Position numbers and translations under genes: made by a program. The notes below the pieces were generated by a model. The model was not told the DNA's origin. It did not search any database and saw only the letters and a program-made list of their open reading frames with translations. A DNA stretch of 64,000 nt from Astragalus membranaceus (lineage: Eukaryota > Streptophyta > Magnoliopsida > Fabales > Fabaceae), in contig CM076847.1 of NCBI GenBank assembly GCA_039519185.1, positions 67,407,521 to 67,471,520 on the forward strand, in the 5' to 3' direction. This document shows, piece by piece, positions 22,099 to 33,830 of the stretch; the stretch's first letter is position 1; every line of letters starts with the position of its first letter.

Positions 22099-25000
22099 GG
22101 CAAAAATTAGGGCACAAAAAGGGAAAAAAGAGCAAACACATGAAGATAGATAAATTATTGTTCTAAAGTTAAGTCTTATAGAAATAAGCAATCGGGATTT
22201 GAAATGAAGTTTGGCCATCTCCTCAAAAACCCCAAAATCCCAGAAAGTCCCTTTCCTACCCACCTCGAGCCAAGAAAAACCAAAATCCAAAAATCACCCT
22301 AGACAAGAATCACCCCAAATAAAAAAAAACAGTGCATCACTTTTTATCAGCTCACCCGAGTCAAAGAAGGAAAAGAATCATAAAACAAAAAAAGAAGAAG
22401 AAAAAAAAAAGGGGAAAAAGAGAAAATCAAAAAAAAGGGGATTCAAAAATGAAAATCCCAAAACAAAAGAAAATACAAAAGAAATGTAAGTGGTGAGCTG
22501 GTACATGTTACCACAAAATACATGAGATCCTTGTCTAAATAAACCTTCAAACACTTCATCATTCCAACACCTGGTTCCATAAACCTTCGAACACTTCCTT
22601 TGGCCTCAACATCAAACCCCTTAGTCAATCTACCATGAGACACGAATTTGCTTTAACAGAGCCCAAACAAGCCCAATAACCATCTTCCTCATAGACCATT
22701 AACCGTCAATCAACGCCGAACAAAACTCATCCTCCCATTAGCCTCAAACACTTCATTAAGCCTAACCCTCCTTCCTCCACAAAACACCACAATCCCGAAA
22801 AGTCCATTCCGATCAATGACCGGTTGCTTTTGTTCTCTCAAATTCTAATCTTAGGACGAACAAGCTTATGTACAATGTGTTTGCTCAAAAGAAAAACAAA
22901 CGATCAGAAAAAAGAAAGCTGATCAAGAAAGAATAAACCCTCAGAAAAAAGAGAACTGAGGAAACAAAAACGAACAGTTAGAAAAAAGAAAGCTGACAAA
23001 ATAAAAAAAAAAAGGACTTGTACTCCAAAACACATTCAAGATGCATTAAAACAAGGTTTAGTGATCACCAGGTAAGGATTCTTTCGCACCAAAAGTCAAG
23101 ACATCAGTAGAGAACCAAAGATTTGCGCCGAGAATACCACTCAGACCCAAAAGTTGGGGCATTCTCTTCACCACCCACACACCCTAATCTTGGGAAAGTC
23201 TGTTCAATGCCCATCCCATGTCACTCAAGTTGTCAATGTCATTCCAAAGTGGGGCAAGTGCATTCCCATTCCTTCACCTCATTCATTCCCATAAAAACCT
23301 CACTGGGGCAATCTCTCAACTCACTATCCTAAACAAGACCTTGTCATTCTGATTGGGGCTGCTTTGTCCTTGTTATGACTGGGGCAACATCGAATTCTGT
23401 GGGTTGAAGCAAAACCCCTTTCATTCCAGCTTTCATCTCAAGAGCCGAAGCGTTCCCAATTCATCATCTTCTACACCCCTAGTTGTTGTCACCACTAGAC
23501 AGGGGCAAGTTATTCACTCGTCAAAGACCTGAATTGGGGAAATCTTGTATCTCTTGGTCCCTCATAAGCTTCGGCAATAACCATGTCTGTCATTCCTTTA
23601 CTTGCCATAAATGTCCATGCCCTAAACCAATTCCAAGTTAACTGACTCATTCATTCACATTTGCACTCCTATGCATGCTTACTAGATAATGCTTCAAAGG
23701 AGAGAACACAAGTTGTTTACGTGATATCTAAAATTCAGTCATCATGGAAAGAAAGAGAAAACAAGCGAGGTTGTTTGTAAATAAAAACCTTGAGAACGCC
23801 AGAGTTTGAATCAAATTCAATTTTTCAACAAAATGGTCAATAATCATCTCAAGCCCTTGCATTCAAAGTCTCGGATCTCATCATCACAAAAATGTTTACC
23901 TCATGCATCTAGGCATTATAGCATATGCATCAAAGCATTACATTTGCATCTTCACATTTTGTGCATTCATCACATAGTAAAAAGAAAAAAAACGTTCCAC
24001 ATCAGTTGCACCATATTAATACTTGTATTTCATAGAAGAAAATAGTAAAGAAGAAAAAGCAGAAATCTTTTCATTGCATTGGCATCATATTAATGTTCGC
24101 ACTTCATAAAAAAGGAAAAGAACAAAATCATTGCATGTCATTCATCATTAGAGCATTACATTTTGCATCAGATATTTCATAGAAAAAGCAAAGAAAGCAA
24201 AAAGAAAACAAAGAAAAGAAACCACAAAAGCAACACAAAAACATTCCCTGTCATCCAGCATTCCATATCATTCATCATTTCACAAGCATTCCTTTGTCAT
24301 TCAATCATCAAACATCAGAGCATTGCATCATATTAATGTTTGCATTTCATAGAAGAAGCAAAAAGAAACAAACAGAAGTTAGAACAGGAGCATTTCATTC
24401 ATCAAAGCATCAATCACCGCATACATTTGCATTCAAACATCAAAGCAATACAGTTGCATCACATCAATACTGGCATCTCATAGAAGAAAAGAAAGCTAAA
24501 ACATCCCATGTTGTTCATCATTTTATTTCGCGTAATAGCAATATTCACATTTCATAGGAAAAAAGGCAAAGAAGAAAAAGTTTTCCATTGCATGTCATCT
24601 GCCATTTCATCAAAACGCAAGAGCATTACATACCAAAATTTTGCATTTGCATACCAGCACTGCATAAAAAGAGCAAAAGAAAAGAAATTAGAAAACAAAA
24701 AAGGGGATTAGAAAAAAGAACAAAAGAACAGCAAAACAAATAAAATTCATACATTGCATTCATCAAACATAGAAAAAATTCGTGCAAGCAAAAAGAAACT
24801 CCTGCATCACATCACATTCATCCCATCAAAAAGCAATCATGGCATTTGCATTGCATGCATTGCTTCATTTTTCAGCTGCAGACAAGTGAGAGAGGATAAA
24901 CACTTCGGTGTTAATGCTCGCCTTCAGATTCTATAAAGCGCTCCCCTAGTTGGGAGTCCAGTAAAAAAAAAAGAAAAAAAAGAGAGAAGAAAAAGAAAAG

Positions 25001-25305
25001 AGAGCGCCCAAGCGCGCAAAAAGAGAGCGCCCAAGCGCGCAAAAGAGAGGTCTCACATCGTGTACGAGCAACGCGATGGACCGCAGCCCCATGCGAGGCG
25101 CAACGGAATAGTTGTATCGAGCCTAAGATACAGTGGACGCCGTGCATTGATCTGTATATCAGTTCCGGAACTGATAACGATCCCCCGGTCGCTCGAAAGA
25201 CCGACAGGAAGAGCGTGCTCCTCAGGGCCACGTGCAGACTCGGATTCGTCAAGAGTTCGTTTAAGGATTATAGGTTTTAGGCAGCCTGGGCAATTTACCG
25301 CTTTT

Positions 25306-25452
25306 TGCACGCCAAGTGCCCATTTTACTTTTCTGTCTGCACGCCAAGTGCCCATTTTACTTTTCTGTCTGCACGCCAAGTGCCCATTTTACTTTTCTGC
25401 CTGCACGCAAGTGCCCATTTTACCTTTTCTGTCTGCACGTCAGTGTTCTTTT
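25306..25452 (+). repeat. 32-bp tandem repeat before the polypurine tract
   Basis: Units starting 'tgcacgccaagtgcccattt' begin at about 25306, 25338, 25370, 25402 and 25434. The first three are nearly identical and the last two decay. Apparent frames across the repeat are repetitive and not genes. Confidence 0.9.
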
Positions 25453-25615
25453 ACTGTTTTCGCATCAACACGAAAGTGTCTATCTTCCCAAAAAAAAAAA
25501 GGGAAATTCAGGTTTCTCCAAATGGACAAAATTGGTATAATTTCTGAATTCTTTATTTCTATTTTACCTTCGAAATATGTCTCGCGCAATTCATATTTCT
25601 TGGTAAAATCCAAAT

Positions 25616-25628
25616 AAAGAGGGGCAGC
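25616..25628 (+). promoter_or_regulatory. Polypurine tract of the Ogre-like element
   Basis: AAAGAGGGGCAGC lies directly before the 3' LTR start TGTTATACC, the expected position for plus-strand priming. Confidence 0.8.
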
Positions 25629-28371
25629 TGTTATACCCCAATTTTGTCCGAGCTCCTGTTAATAGCGTTTTAATTTACTAGGTCGCATTTTTTTTGCAAG
25701 TCTCGAGTCCTGTTAACGCGTGTCGGTGTCATGCGAGTGTCGTTAAGATGCCATTTGTGTAATTGGGCCAACAGTTGGATTATTGGGCATACACATATAC
25801 AAATTGGGCTTATCATTTTGAGTTGGGCCCACGAACGTGGTTCCTAGTTAATTTTTAGTGTTTATCAGTTAGCGGGCCTATTTGTTCTATTTGAGCCTCG
25901 TTCTAGCGCATTTGTCTAGTTGGGCCCGATTTCGCTTTTGTATTTGGCTCAACTTCTTTTATTATTTTTATTTTGTCTATTTAATTTGTTTTGAGTCCAA
26001 AAATGTCAAAAAATCAAATTTTATTTCATTTACAATTTAAGAGTGTTTAGAGTCCAAACTGTCCCAAAAATGCAAAAAAACAATAGTCAAAAATACAAAA
26101 AAATACAAAAAAACGAAAATAAAAAGGGAGCAGCATCAGCAAATCTCTGGGGCTGTTCTTGCTCTCCAAGACTGCTCAGCAAGCCCACATTATCAGACCT
26201 GCAAAAGCCCAGTCAAACCAGTCAAAAACCAATTAAATGCCAACCCTAGTTTTTCAGTATAAATAAACAGTCAATCCTAGGTCTAAGGGGGGGGGGGAAT
26301 TCAGAAAAAATACAAAGAGATACTGAGGAGAGAAAAAAACAGTAACACAGACACCGATACAAAAAAACAGCAACAGAGCCATTCATCAAAAAAAAGAATC
26401 TGAATTCAATACCAGAGTTCAAGATCATTGGAGCATAAACACTTGTAAGGAGAAGTTGTTCACCACTAAAAATGGGTAAAAAGGTGTGTTTTCTATATAT
26501 ATTATGAGCGCCTATGATACAGAAATGCATGTTTAAGTGATCTGCTTTTATGTTTATTGAATAAGTTGTTTTTATTTTTTTGTTTTGTTTAATGATTAAG
26601 TTGTTTTTATACATCATATGTTTTGCCAAATATAATAACCATGATAACATGTTTAACTAGGATGACCAAGAACAGTGTCGAATAAAACTAGTAACAGAAA
26701 ATAAAGAGTAATCAAGAGGTAAAAAAATTTACTTTGACTGAATCAGTTTTTTTTTCTTTTTTCTTTCTTCTTTCGAATACAAAAAATGAGAGTCCTTTTA
26801 CTGGAAAAATTAGGAACCAAGTAATGTTCAGGTACTTAAAAAAGGGAAGGTTTAACAATGTAAACAGAGATAAAAAATCAGAGAGGAAAAGAGAGAGTAG
26901 GGAGAGGGACCGTACCGCCGGCCGTCGCCCGTGGTGGTCGCCACCGTACCCTACTACGAACCGTGAGCCCCAACCACCGTGCTCCACCGTCAGTCGCCCT
27001 CTCAGCCACCTTTAGCCACCATCGCACACCACCGAGCCACCGCCAACAACCACCCTCACGCCCCTCTCTCGCGCTGACCACCGTGAACAGTCATTGCCCA
27101 CAGCGCCGTAACCACTATCCACGAACGACCACCATCCACGAACAGCCACCCCCCCTTTTTCGCAAAACTACTCCAACTCCACCGTGAACCACCGAACGGC
27201 CATCTCCACCACCATACACCTTCTCCCTCTTCGCGGTGGCCTCATCAAATCCACTCTTTTCTCACCATTTTTGCCATCGGCGGCGTTGAAGAGACGGAGG
27301 GTATCAGGGCGACGGGTAGGATGAGAGAGGGAGGCGGGGACGGCGAGCAAGAGAGGGGAGTCGAGGTCACGACGGCGCAAGGGAGATGAGGGCGAAATCG
27401 AAGCTAGGGGGAAGAGGGATCAAGTGGCGTAAGGAAAGAGAAGTGAGAAATGGTGGAGGGGAAGTGGGGAGAGGGATGCGGCCGTGGAAGGGGAGAGAGG
27501 GAAAGAAAGTTAGGTCTTGACATTTTAGGGTGGGGCGCCGTGGAGAAGAGGGAAGTGAAAAATTAGGGTTTCCTTTTATGTTTAGGTATTTATAGTATAA
27601 ACTGCAGGGGTGCTTTCGTCATTTCACGTTTTTTTTATTTTTTTTTCAGATTCCTATTAACACCCCCCATTTTACTCAGTTTGCCCCCCTTTTTTTTTTG
27701 AAACCCACGATTTCTTTTCTTTTGAAGCGCAGCCTCAGCTTACAAAAATAAGCTGGGCTCACTGATCACACCCCCCCATTTTAACAATACACCCCTCCTT
27801 TTATTTACACCCTTATTTTACTACTACCCCTCCTTTTTAGTGGTGATTCATCATAGCCTCTGCTAGTTTAATCATTCGCTAATGCTCGTCCTATTTCAAA
27901 AACTCACTAAAAAAGATAAAAGACAAAAACCTTTTTCAGGACAAAGAAGAACTACGTAGCTTTGAGTTCTCCATCGCACCGGGAGATACGTAGGAGCGGG
28001 CCATGTCCTGTCAAGCGTTTTTTTTCTTCTAAAAACCCATTTTTCCCCTTTTTTCATAATAAGTAAAGATTTTCATTAAGAATTTTTCAATAAGAAGTAG
28101 AGAGGCAAAATGAAGTATTTTCAAGTCAACACACTAAAACCACACATTTAATTAAAGGTTCCCTCTCAGTAGAGAGGACGTGTGGGGTGCTAACACCTTC
28201 CCCGCGCGTAACCGACCCCCGAATCCCATTCTCTGGTTTCGCAAGACCAATCGCCTTCCAAAAAAGGTTTTCCTAATATTTTCCTTAATAAATATTGGTG
28301 GCGGCTTCATTGTCTTAGGAAAAGTTGTGAACGAGGAATGTTCTCCCTCGGGGACTTTTTCGGGTGCAACA
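25629..28371 (+). repeat. 3' LTR of the Ogre-like element, 2743 bp
   Basis: It matches the 5' LTR closely, including TATAAATA at 26268 and the GC-rich block at about 26905-27530. It lacks the 815-bp segment carrying hairpin units 1-5: 'ctactacccctccttttt' at about 27820 joins straight to 'agtggtgattcatcat'. It has an extra 57 bp near 27335. It ends GTGCAACA at 28371. Confidence 0.9.
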
Positions 28372-28376
28372 GCGAT

Positions 28377-29122
28377 TCACCGGGGTTTAGCAGGAATGCA
28401 GTCGGTGTCGTTCTAAATTATAACACGTTAACTAGGGTTAGCAGTAATGTAGTCGGTGTTATGTTAAAAAGTTGTTGTGCAATTCACCGGGGTTTAGCAG
28501 TAATGTCGGTGTCGTACTGAGTTATAACACGTTAACCGGGGTTAGCAGTAATGCAGTCGGTGTCGTGTTGATTGATAATGCACGTGGTTATGAATTAAAC
28601 CACGAATGAAAGAAAGTCCTATAATACGGTTCACCGGGGTTTAGCGTTCGCGCAGTCGGTGTCGTGTTAAGTTAAATAGGATTCATAATTGAACCGATAG
28701 TGTAGATAGGGGTCTCGGTAGAACTCACTGAGATTGTATCTCATTGTTTACAGAGAAACAGGAAAAGTGGAGATCCAAGAGGCACGAGTAGGTTGTACTC
28801 GGATGGTTGCTGAAGACTTAGCTTTTATGCTTAAGTTTATGTTTTCCCCGTTGGCTATGTACTACGACATTATAACTTTAACTGTTGTAAAGGTTATGTA
28901 TTTATTTCCGCACTTTCTTGTGTGATATTGAACACTAAAGTTTGTTGATGGTTGATGGTCAGGGAACCGTTATGGTCTTATTTATGATTAAGACTGTGTT
29001 GTTGTTTATTCAGCAAAAATTTATAGCGGTGTTCAGTATCTAAACAGGAAATAATATCTCTGATGTAAATGCGGATGGTGGACTTAGGTATTCCTACTAG
29101 TTAGAAATACCGGGGTGTTACA
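28377..29122 (+). mobile_element. Gypsy 3' LTR, second part (LTR-B)
   Basis: This resumes the LTR interrupted at 15092, in the middle of the CACCG...CGGTG array, and runs to ACCGGGGTGTTACA. The hairpin TGAGAT-TGT-ATCTCA is at 28729-28743, 393 bp from the end. TGTAG follows (29123-29127), matching TGTAG before the inverted LTR at 7889. Confidence 0.85.
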
Positions 29123-29269
29123 TGTAGTGAATGATATTACGTAAAAAATTATTAATTGAAAAATAATATTTTCAATTATTAAACCATCATAAGAACCTAG
29201 TTTCAAAAGTTAATAAAATCCAAGTTGCATATGAATTTAATGACAATGTGTATATTTACTAAAATATTC

Positions 29270-29333
<64 letters not shown>

Positions 29334-29722
29334 TCACAACTTTTTTGCTTTATCAAGGTACATTTAGTTAGATACTACCTCCAATGACACGCAATAATAC
29401 TAGCCGAAAGATAGATAATTACATAAAGTATTACATTAATTTCTTGTTGATATGAATTTGTGAGAAAAGATTGCTTATTATTGTTAAATTCGAGTTAACA
29501 ATATTTTTGTTATAAATATACAAAATTCATACATGAATTTATTCATTATGAACTTACCCTTTGTGTATCTCAATAAATATTTTTTATAGGCAAACAAATA
29601 AATAAAGGGGGTACGAAGAATACTCCAACCATATGCAATTGAAGCTCTCTAATATGCAAACATTCTAGAAAAGAGGCCCATTAATCAGAATTTTTCAGTC
29701 CCCACCTACCGGATACAAAAAC
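29123..29722. repeat. Continuation of duplicated segment A after the transposon complex
   Basis: 29385-29570 matches 45681-45850 ('acacgcaataatactagc...' to 'attatgaactta'), and 29630-29720 matches 45871-45985. An (ATT)n tract of about 60 bp lies at 29272-29332. The transposon complex therefore inserted into segment A after the duplication, or one copy gained it alone. Confidence 0.75.
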
Positions 29723-30239
29723 TACATCATTTAAGTTTATCTATAAGTTTATCTATTGTCTTTCATCAATTTATGCTGTGAATCTGTTTCCTTTGGAAGA
29801 GGGTGTTGTTTTGTTATGTCAGTCATTAAGCACCCTCTATTATCCATTTTGTCTCTCTTCCAAATCTAGCTAAGAAATTAAGGTACTATGTACTCCTTGT
29901 AAGGATGGAGTGTATGGTGACATTTGTTTAAATGCCTTAATGCCTCAAGAATGAGTCCAATTTTGGTGCATGCTTCTATGGCATGCGTAGGTGTCACCAC
30001 TAACTCATTCAATACTTTTTTTTGTTGGAGAGCTGATGTTTTCTTTTCTGTGGTTGATTTCTTTCTTCCGTATATGGTAATGAATTCATCAGGAAAAGGG
30101 AAAGGTTGTGTAAGTGTGTAGTGTATGTGTCAAATATTAATTTTTAGGTTCACAAGAAATTTTATGGTGAGTGGCATTCTGTTATTTTTCCCGCAACATG
30201 AGATTTAGTAAATGTCTATGAAAATATTTTTATGTGCAG
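29723..30239. other. No gene recognised
   Basis: AT-rich sequence. A short open stretch at 29924-30121 has no recognisable domain. The segment could include intron sequence of the exon-like stretch that follows. Confidence 0.4.
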
Positions 30240-30337
30240 GAGATGGAGGAGTATTTTACCAATTACAGAATGATAGTTTGGGAGTGATTTCAAATGCAAG
30301 AATCACCGTTGCAAATAAAGAACTTGGAGAATGTTGA
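30240..30337 (+). pseudogene. Possible orphan terminal exon of an unknown gene
   Basis: An acceptor-like ATTTTTATGTGCAG precedes 30240. The frame reads GDGGVFYQLQNDSLGVISNA, then ARITVANKELGEC and a TGA at 30335-30337, followed by AT-rich 3'UTR-like sequence. Composition looks protein-like, but I do not recognise the family and no upstream exon was identified. It may be chance. Confidence 0.25.
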
Positions 30338-30639
30338 CAAGCCCATCTATGTATCACATCATGTAATAGAAGCATTTTAGGAAAGTAATAGAACTTCAAA
30401 GAATGTCTAGTTATTAAATTCAACTGTTGTATTCTTTTTATTTTGTCCTTGACACTTAAAAACCTATTGATCTTCATTTTGCAAGTTTTAGTTTTTGGTG
30501 AGTATAATGAAATACATTTGACTTTTAAGAGTTGATTATAGCAGTGTTTATTTGAAATATTTATGTTATTAATTAGTTTTGGGAGAAATTAAAATGATCC
30601 ATGAAATTAGATTGGGGAGAAATTGTTTGTTTCAGGGAT

Positions 30640-31490
30640 GCAAGAAGCAATTCTAGGTGTGCAAGAAACAAGCTTTTCAGCCCAGAAGTGAAGCCCAATC
30701 CAACTGACTAAGCCCAGCAGACTGGAAACGGGTTAACACGGAACCCAGTGGGGCGTTACTGTAGCAACACGCGGATTTCCCTTGAGAAACGGATCCAACC
30801 CGATCCAGATCTATAAAAGGAAAATAAACCGGTTCTGAATCATTTAATCTTTTCTTTCTCTCTCTCCTCCTTCTTCTTCGCTGCGTTCTCTCTTTTCCCT
30901 CTCTGTTCAACTTTTGCTAGGGTTTCGCTGTATCTCACCCAGATACACGAATCAAGGCTAGCTAGAGCTTAGTCTTGTGGATTATACACTCAGGTAACTT
31001 CGATTAGCTACAAATTTATGTTTCTGTTTTGATTTTTCTAAGATTCTGAAAACCCTAACTTTTTGAATCTTGATCCTCTTAGGAACTGATGCTTGGGTTT
31101 TGAATTGGACACCACCACGAAGGTAACCACGCTGTTAGATCTTCTATCTGCTCTTTATTTGTTGATTTCCTTTCAAACCCTAACTTCCTCTGGTTGTTTT
31201 TTGCCTTGTATGTTTCTGGATCTTCACTGCCTTTGAAGATCACCAACAGTTTATGGATCGTGGAACTCTCCTTGAGACCAACAGGTAGCTATTCTCACCC
31301 TCTCTCTGTTTTCTAACTTTTGTTGTGTTTTCAGTCACTGAAAACAGTTTTCTAACACTTTGTTGTTTTTCTCTTGTTTTGTAAGACTGATTTCAACCAC
31401 CCGTTGAAGCAAACAGACCCACACAAAACTCTTAGAAGAACAAGATGAAGATGGCTATACACAGAAGGAAGAAGGAACAGAAGACTTAGG
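30640..31490 (+). promoter_or_regulatory. Promoter- and leader-like region of an unidentified transcript
   Basis: TATAAAAGG at about 30812 is followed by a CT-rich leader with TTCTTTCTCTCTCTC and 'gctagggtttcgctg'. Several donor-like GGTAAC sites follow (about 30991, 31121), with intron-like T-rich spacers. No coding start was identified. It could be the 5' region of a lost host gene or an LTR/leader of a transposon. Confidence 0.35.
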
Positions 31491-31494
31491 GTAT

Positions 31495-31796
31495 ATTAAA
31501 GAATGCTTGTAAAAACTTTTATTTCTTGTAAAACTGTTATATGATACTGCTGTACATAGCTACTTTATATACATGAAGATGTAACGACTATATGCTGAAT
31601 CTGTTAAGATAGTTTCAGTTTGTTAGGGAAGTTTGTTAATCCTAACAAACTTTAACTAACTTAACAGTTTCACTTAGCTGTTAAGGACTGTAAAACAGAT
31701 ACTGCCCCCTAATGACTAGTTTAGTTTGAACTAAACTTTGCTGTTATTTTTTGTAATAAGGGTAAGGTTTTGGTTTCTGATTATAACCCAACATCC
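31495..31796 (-). mobile_element. Copia 3' LTR fragment, minus strand
   Basis: Read on the minus strand, a purine tract TTAAGGGAGGA is followed by TGTTGGGTTATAATC, the usual copia polypurine tract and LTR start. The distal LTR end was not located, so the lower boundary is approximate. Confidence 0.5.
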
Positions 31797-33270
31797 TCCC
31801 TTAATCACAAACTCAAACCTAGCTAGGCAACTCCTAAATAACAGGACAAACCCGTGTTCTGGTCACAAAACATAAAATGGTCTGAGACAAGCCCTCAGAC
31901 AACAGCTGTTAAGTTACTGCTCCTAGGTTTAGAAAGCAGTAACACCTAGTTGCCTTCGTAGGTTAGTAAAGACATCCCCCTTCAAAGCTCTAGTGAAGAT
32001 GTCTGCCACTTGGTCCTTTGTAGAGCAGTAGTCCACTACTAGATTTCCCTTAGACACCTGGTCTCTTAGATAGTGAAATCTAGTTTCAATATGTTTTTTC
32101 CTCCCATGAGATATAGGATTTTTAGCTAGATAGCTGACTTGTTGTCCATATAGAGTTTAGGAACTTCAGTCAAGTCTATCCTTAGCTCTTTCATTAGTGT
32201 CTCAAGCCATGCTGCCTGTGTTGCAGCATTACAGGCAGAAACATATTCTGCCTCACATGATGATAGGGCCACTATGCATGTTTCTTGGAGCTCCAGGATA
32301 TAGATGCTCCCTGAAATAGAAAAATGTAGCTAGAAGTTCTCCTCCTATCAACTTTGTCCCCACACCAGTCTGAATCACAGTAGCCTTGTAGGATATTTTT
32401 ACCTGCACAGAAGTTGTTAGGAAAAAAGACACCAAAATTTAAAGTTCCTTTAATATACCTAAGTATCCTTTTAGCAGCATTCCAGTGAATCTGCTTAGGA
32501 CAATTCATGAATCTGCTTGCCATCCCTGTAGCAAACAGTATGTCAGGCCTTCTGTGACATAGGTATCTTAAGGAGCCAATTATTTGTCTGTAGTGAGTAG
32601 GGTCAACATCAACCCCTTCATTGTCTTCTTTCTTACTTAAATTTCCCTCAGCAGGATTAGCTGCTGAGTTACAGTTTAGTAAGTCAAACCTGGTCAGAAT
32701 CTCTTTAGCATACTTCAACTGATGAAGTATTATTTCTTCTTGAACTCTTAGAAATTCCAACCCCAAAAAAAAGGTTAGCCTTCCATAATCTGTCATTTCA
32801 AACTCATTTTTCATACTTAGTTTGAAATTCTCAATCTGTTTTGCACAACTGCCAGTTAATAGCAAATCATCCACATAGAGACACACAATTAGAAGATATG
32901 TTTGTATATCACCTTTGATATACACACCATACTCAGTAGTGCATCATTTTCAATAAAAAATGAGTCTATCCTTTTATTCCAGGCCCTGGGAGCCTGTTTC
33001 AGCCCATAGAGAACTTTATGTAGATGAAACACATAGGTCTCCTTGCCTTTTTCAATGAACCCTGGAGGCTATGCTATGTACACAGTTTCCTCTAAGGGTC
33101 CATTTAGGAAAGCTGATTTCACATCCATGTGAAACAGTTCCCAATTCCTGTTGCAAGCCAGGGTAGTAACTAACCTTATAGTCTCATGCCTAGCCAAAAT
33201 CCAATCAAGGGTTCTTCATATCCAAGGTCTACATTTCTTTCTACTCTCCATGCCATGAAATTATGATCTG
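31797..33270 (-). pseudogene. Ty1/copia pol remnant (RT and RNase H)
   Basis: The minus-strand frame at 32272-32925 holds LIVCLYVDDLLLTGS (the catalytic YVDD of copia reverse transcriptase), YRQIIGSLRYLCHRRPDILF, NAAKRILRYIKGTLNFGVFF and YCDSDWCGDKVDRRRTSSYI (RNase H). It continues in another frame through an ALSSCEAEYV-like motif to about 32200. Upstream RT sequence is recognisable to about 33230 with stops and shifts. Gag and integrase are missing. It is a truncated remnant. Confidence 0.85.
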
Positions 33271-33355
33271 TTCTTAAATATCATAGACTTTTTTTATTGA
33301 TTTTCTACTGTGCTGTAACAAGGTATAATTCAACTGTTTGCTTTGATTTTTGCAG

Positions 33356-33444
33356 AAATCAAAACTGAAACTACAGCAATGGAGCTACAATTGAAACGCC
33401 AAACTGCACGCTCTGAGGCTGAAGTGAAGCAACTTATGGAAGCT
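33356..33444 (+). pseudogene. Orphan 89-bp exon encoding a charged, coiled-coil-like stretch
   Basis: Bounded by a good acceptor (TTTGATTTTTGCAG) and donor (GTAAGTAG). The open frame reads IKTETTAMELQLKRQTARSE followed by AEVKQLMEA, which looks helical and charged. No flanking exon of the same gene was found. The family is not recognised. It lies between the copia remnant and a proteasome gene fragment, so it is probably a captured or residual gene piece. Confidence 0.4.
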
Positions 33445-33830
33445 GTAAGTAGTTACAAATCCCTATCAAACGCATAACTTGTTGACTGTACGTGCATTGC
33501 ACGAATCCTTAAAGTTAACACAAATCTGGTTCTTGTGTATAATAGTTCTTGTGTATAAGTGTATTTTATGTCCCTCCTCCCTTCCCAGATAAAAAGGAAG
33601 ATGGAGAGGGAAATACTGTGTGTATAATGCAAGTAAATTTTTTTGTAAAATGATCCCTTAAATATAAGGGACTTCTACCATTGTTTTGGAATTCCATAAG
33701 AATCCACAAGCCTAAAATGCTGTGAACTGAAATGGATCCTCTAACTATTTTTATATATACATAGACCCCATTTTCTTCCAATTTTCCCCCTTTATTATCT
33801 TTTGAATTCAGTTTTTTTTTGTCTTGGCAG

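Larger units (their letters stand above)
18616..25612 (+). other. Non-coding interior of the Ogre-like element
   Basis: No long frame and no pol motif. It is rich in 'gcattgcatcat'-type repeats (19590-19800, 20640-21540, 23850-24870), with A-rich spacers and (AAT)n near 21970. The 'CATT/GCAT' richness spans most of 19.6-24.9 kb, with interruptions around 21.9-23.8 kb. Short open frames are chance. Confidence 0.8.
15093..28371 (+). mobile_element. Non-autonomous Ogre/Tat-like LTR retrotransposon, 13.3 kb
   Basis: A complete structural unit: TSD GCGAT (15088-15092, 28372-28376), long LTRs that start TGTTATACCCCAATTTTGTC and end GCAACA, a primer binding site 2 nt after the 5' LTR, and a purine tract ending GAGGGGCAGC immediately before the 3' LTR. 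LTR size, LTR start and the tRNA-Arg-like primer site fit the Ogre branch of the Tat lineage as I remember it. The 7 kb interior shows no gag, protease, RT, RNase H or integrase in any frame. It is therefore a large non-coding derivative that must use enzymes supplied by relatives. The LTRs are highly similar apart from two indels, so insertion was fairly recent. Confidence 0.9.

Noticed and set aside
25060..25617. 185-codon open frame before the polypurine tract
   Set aside because: Half of it is the 32-bp tandem repeat read through several frames, and no domain is recognisable.
33483..33510. CGTGCATTGCACG hairpin as a second Helitron end
   Set aside because: No CTRR followed by T lies at the right distance on either strand, so it does not qualify as a Helitron 3' end.
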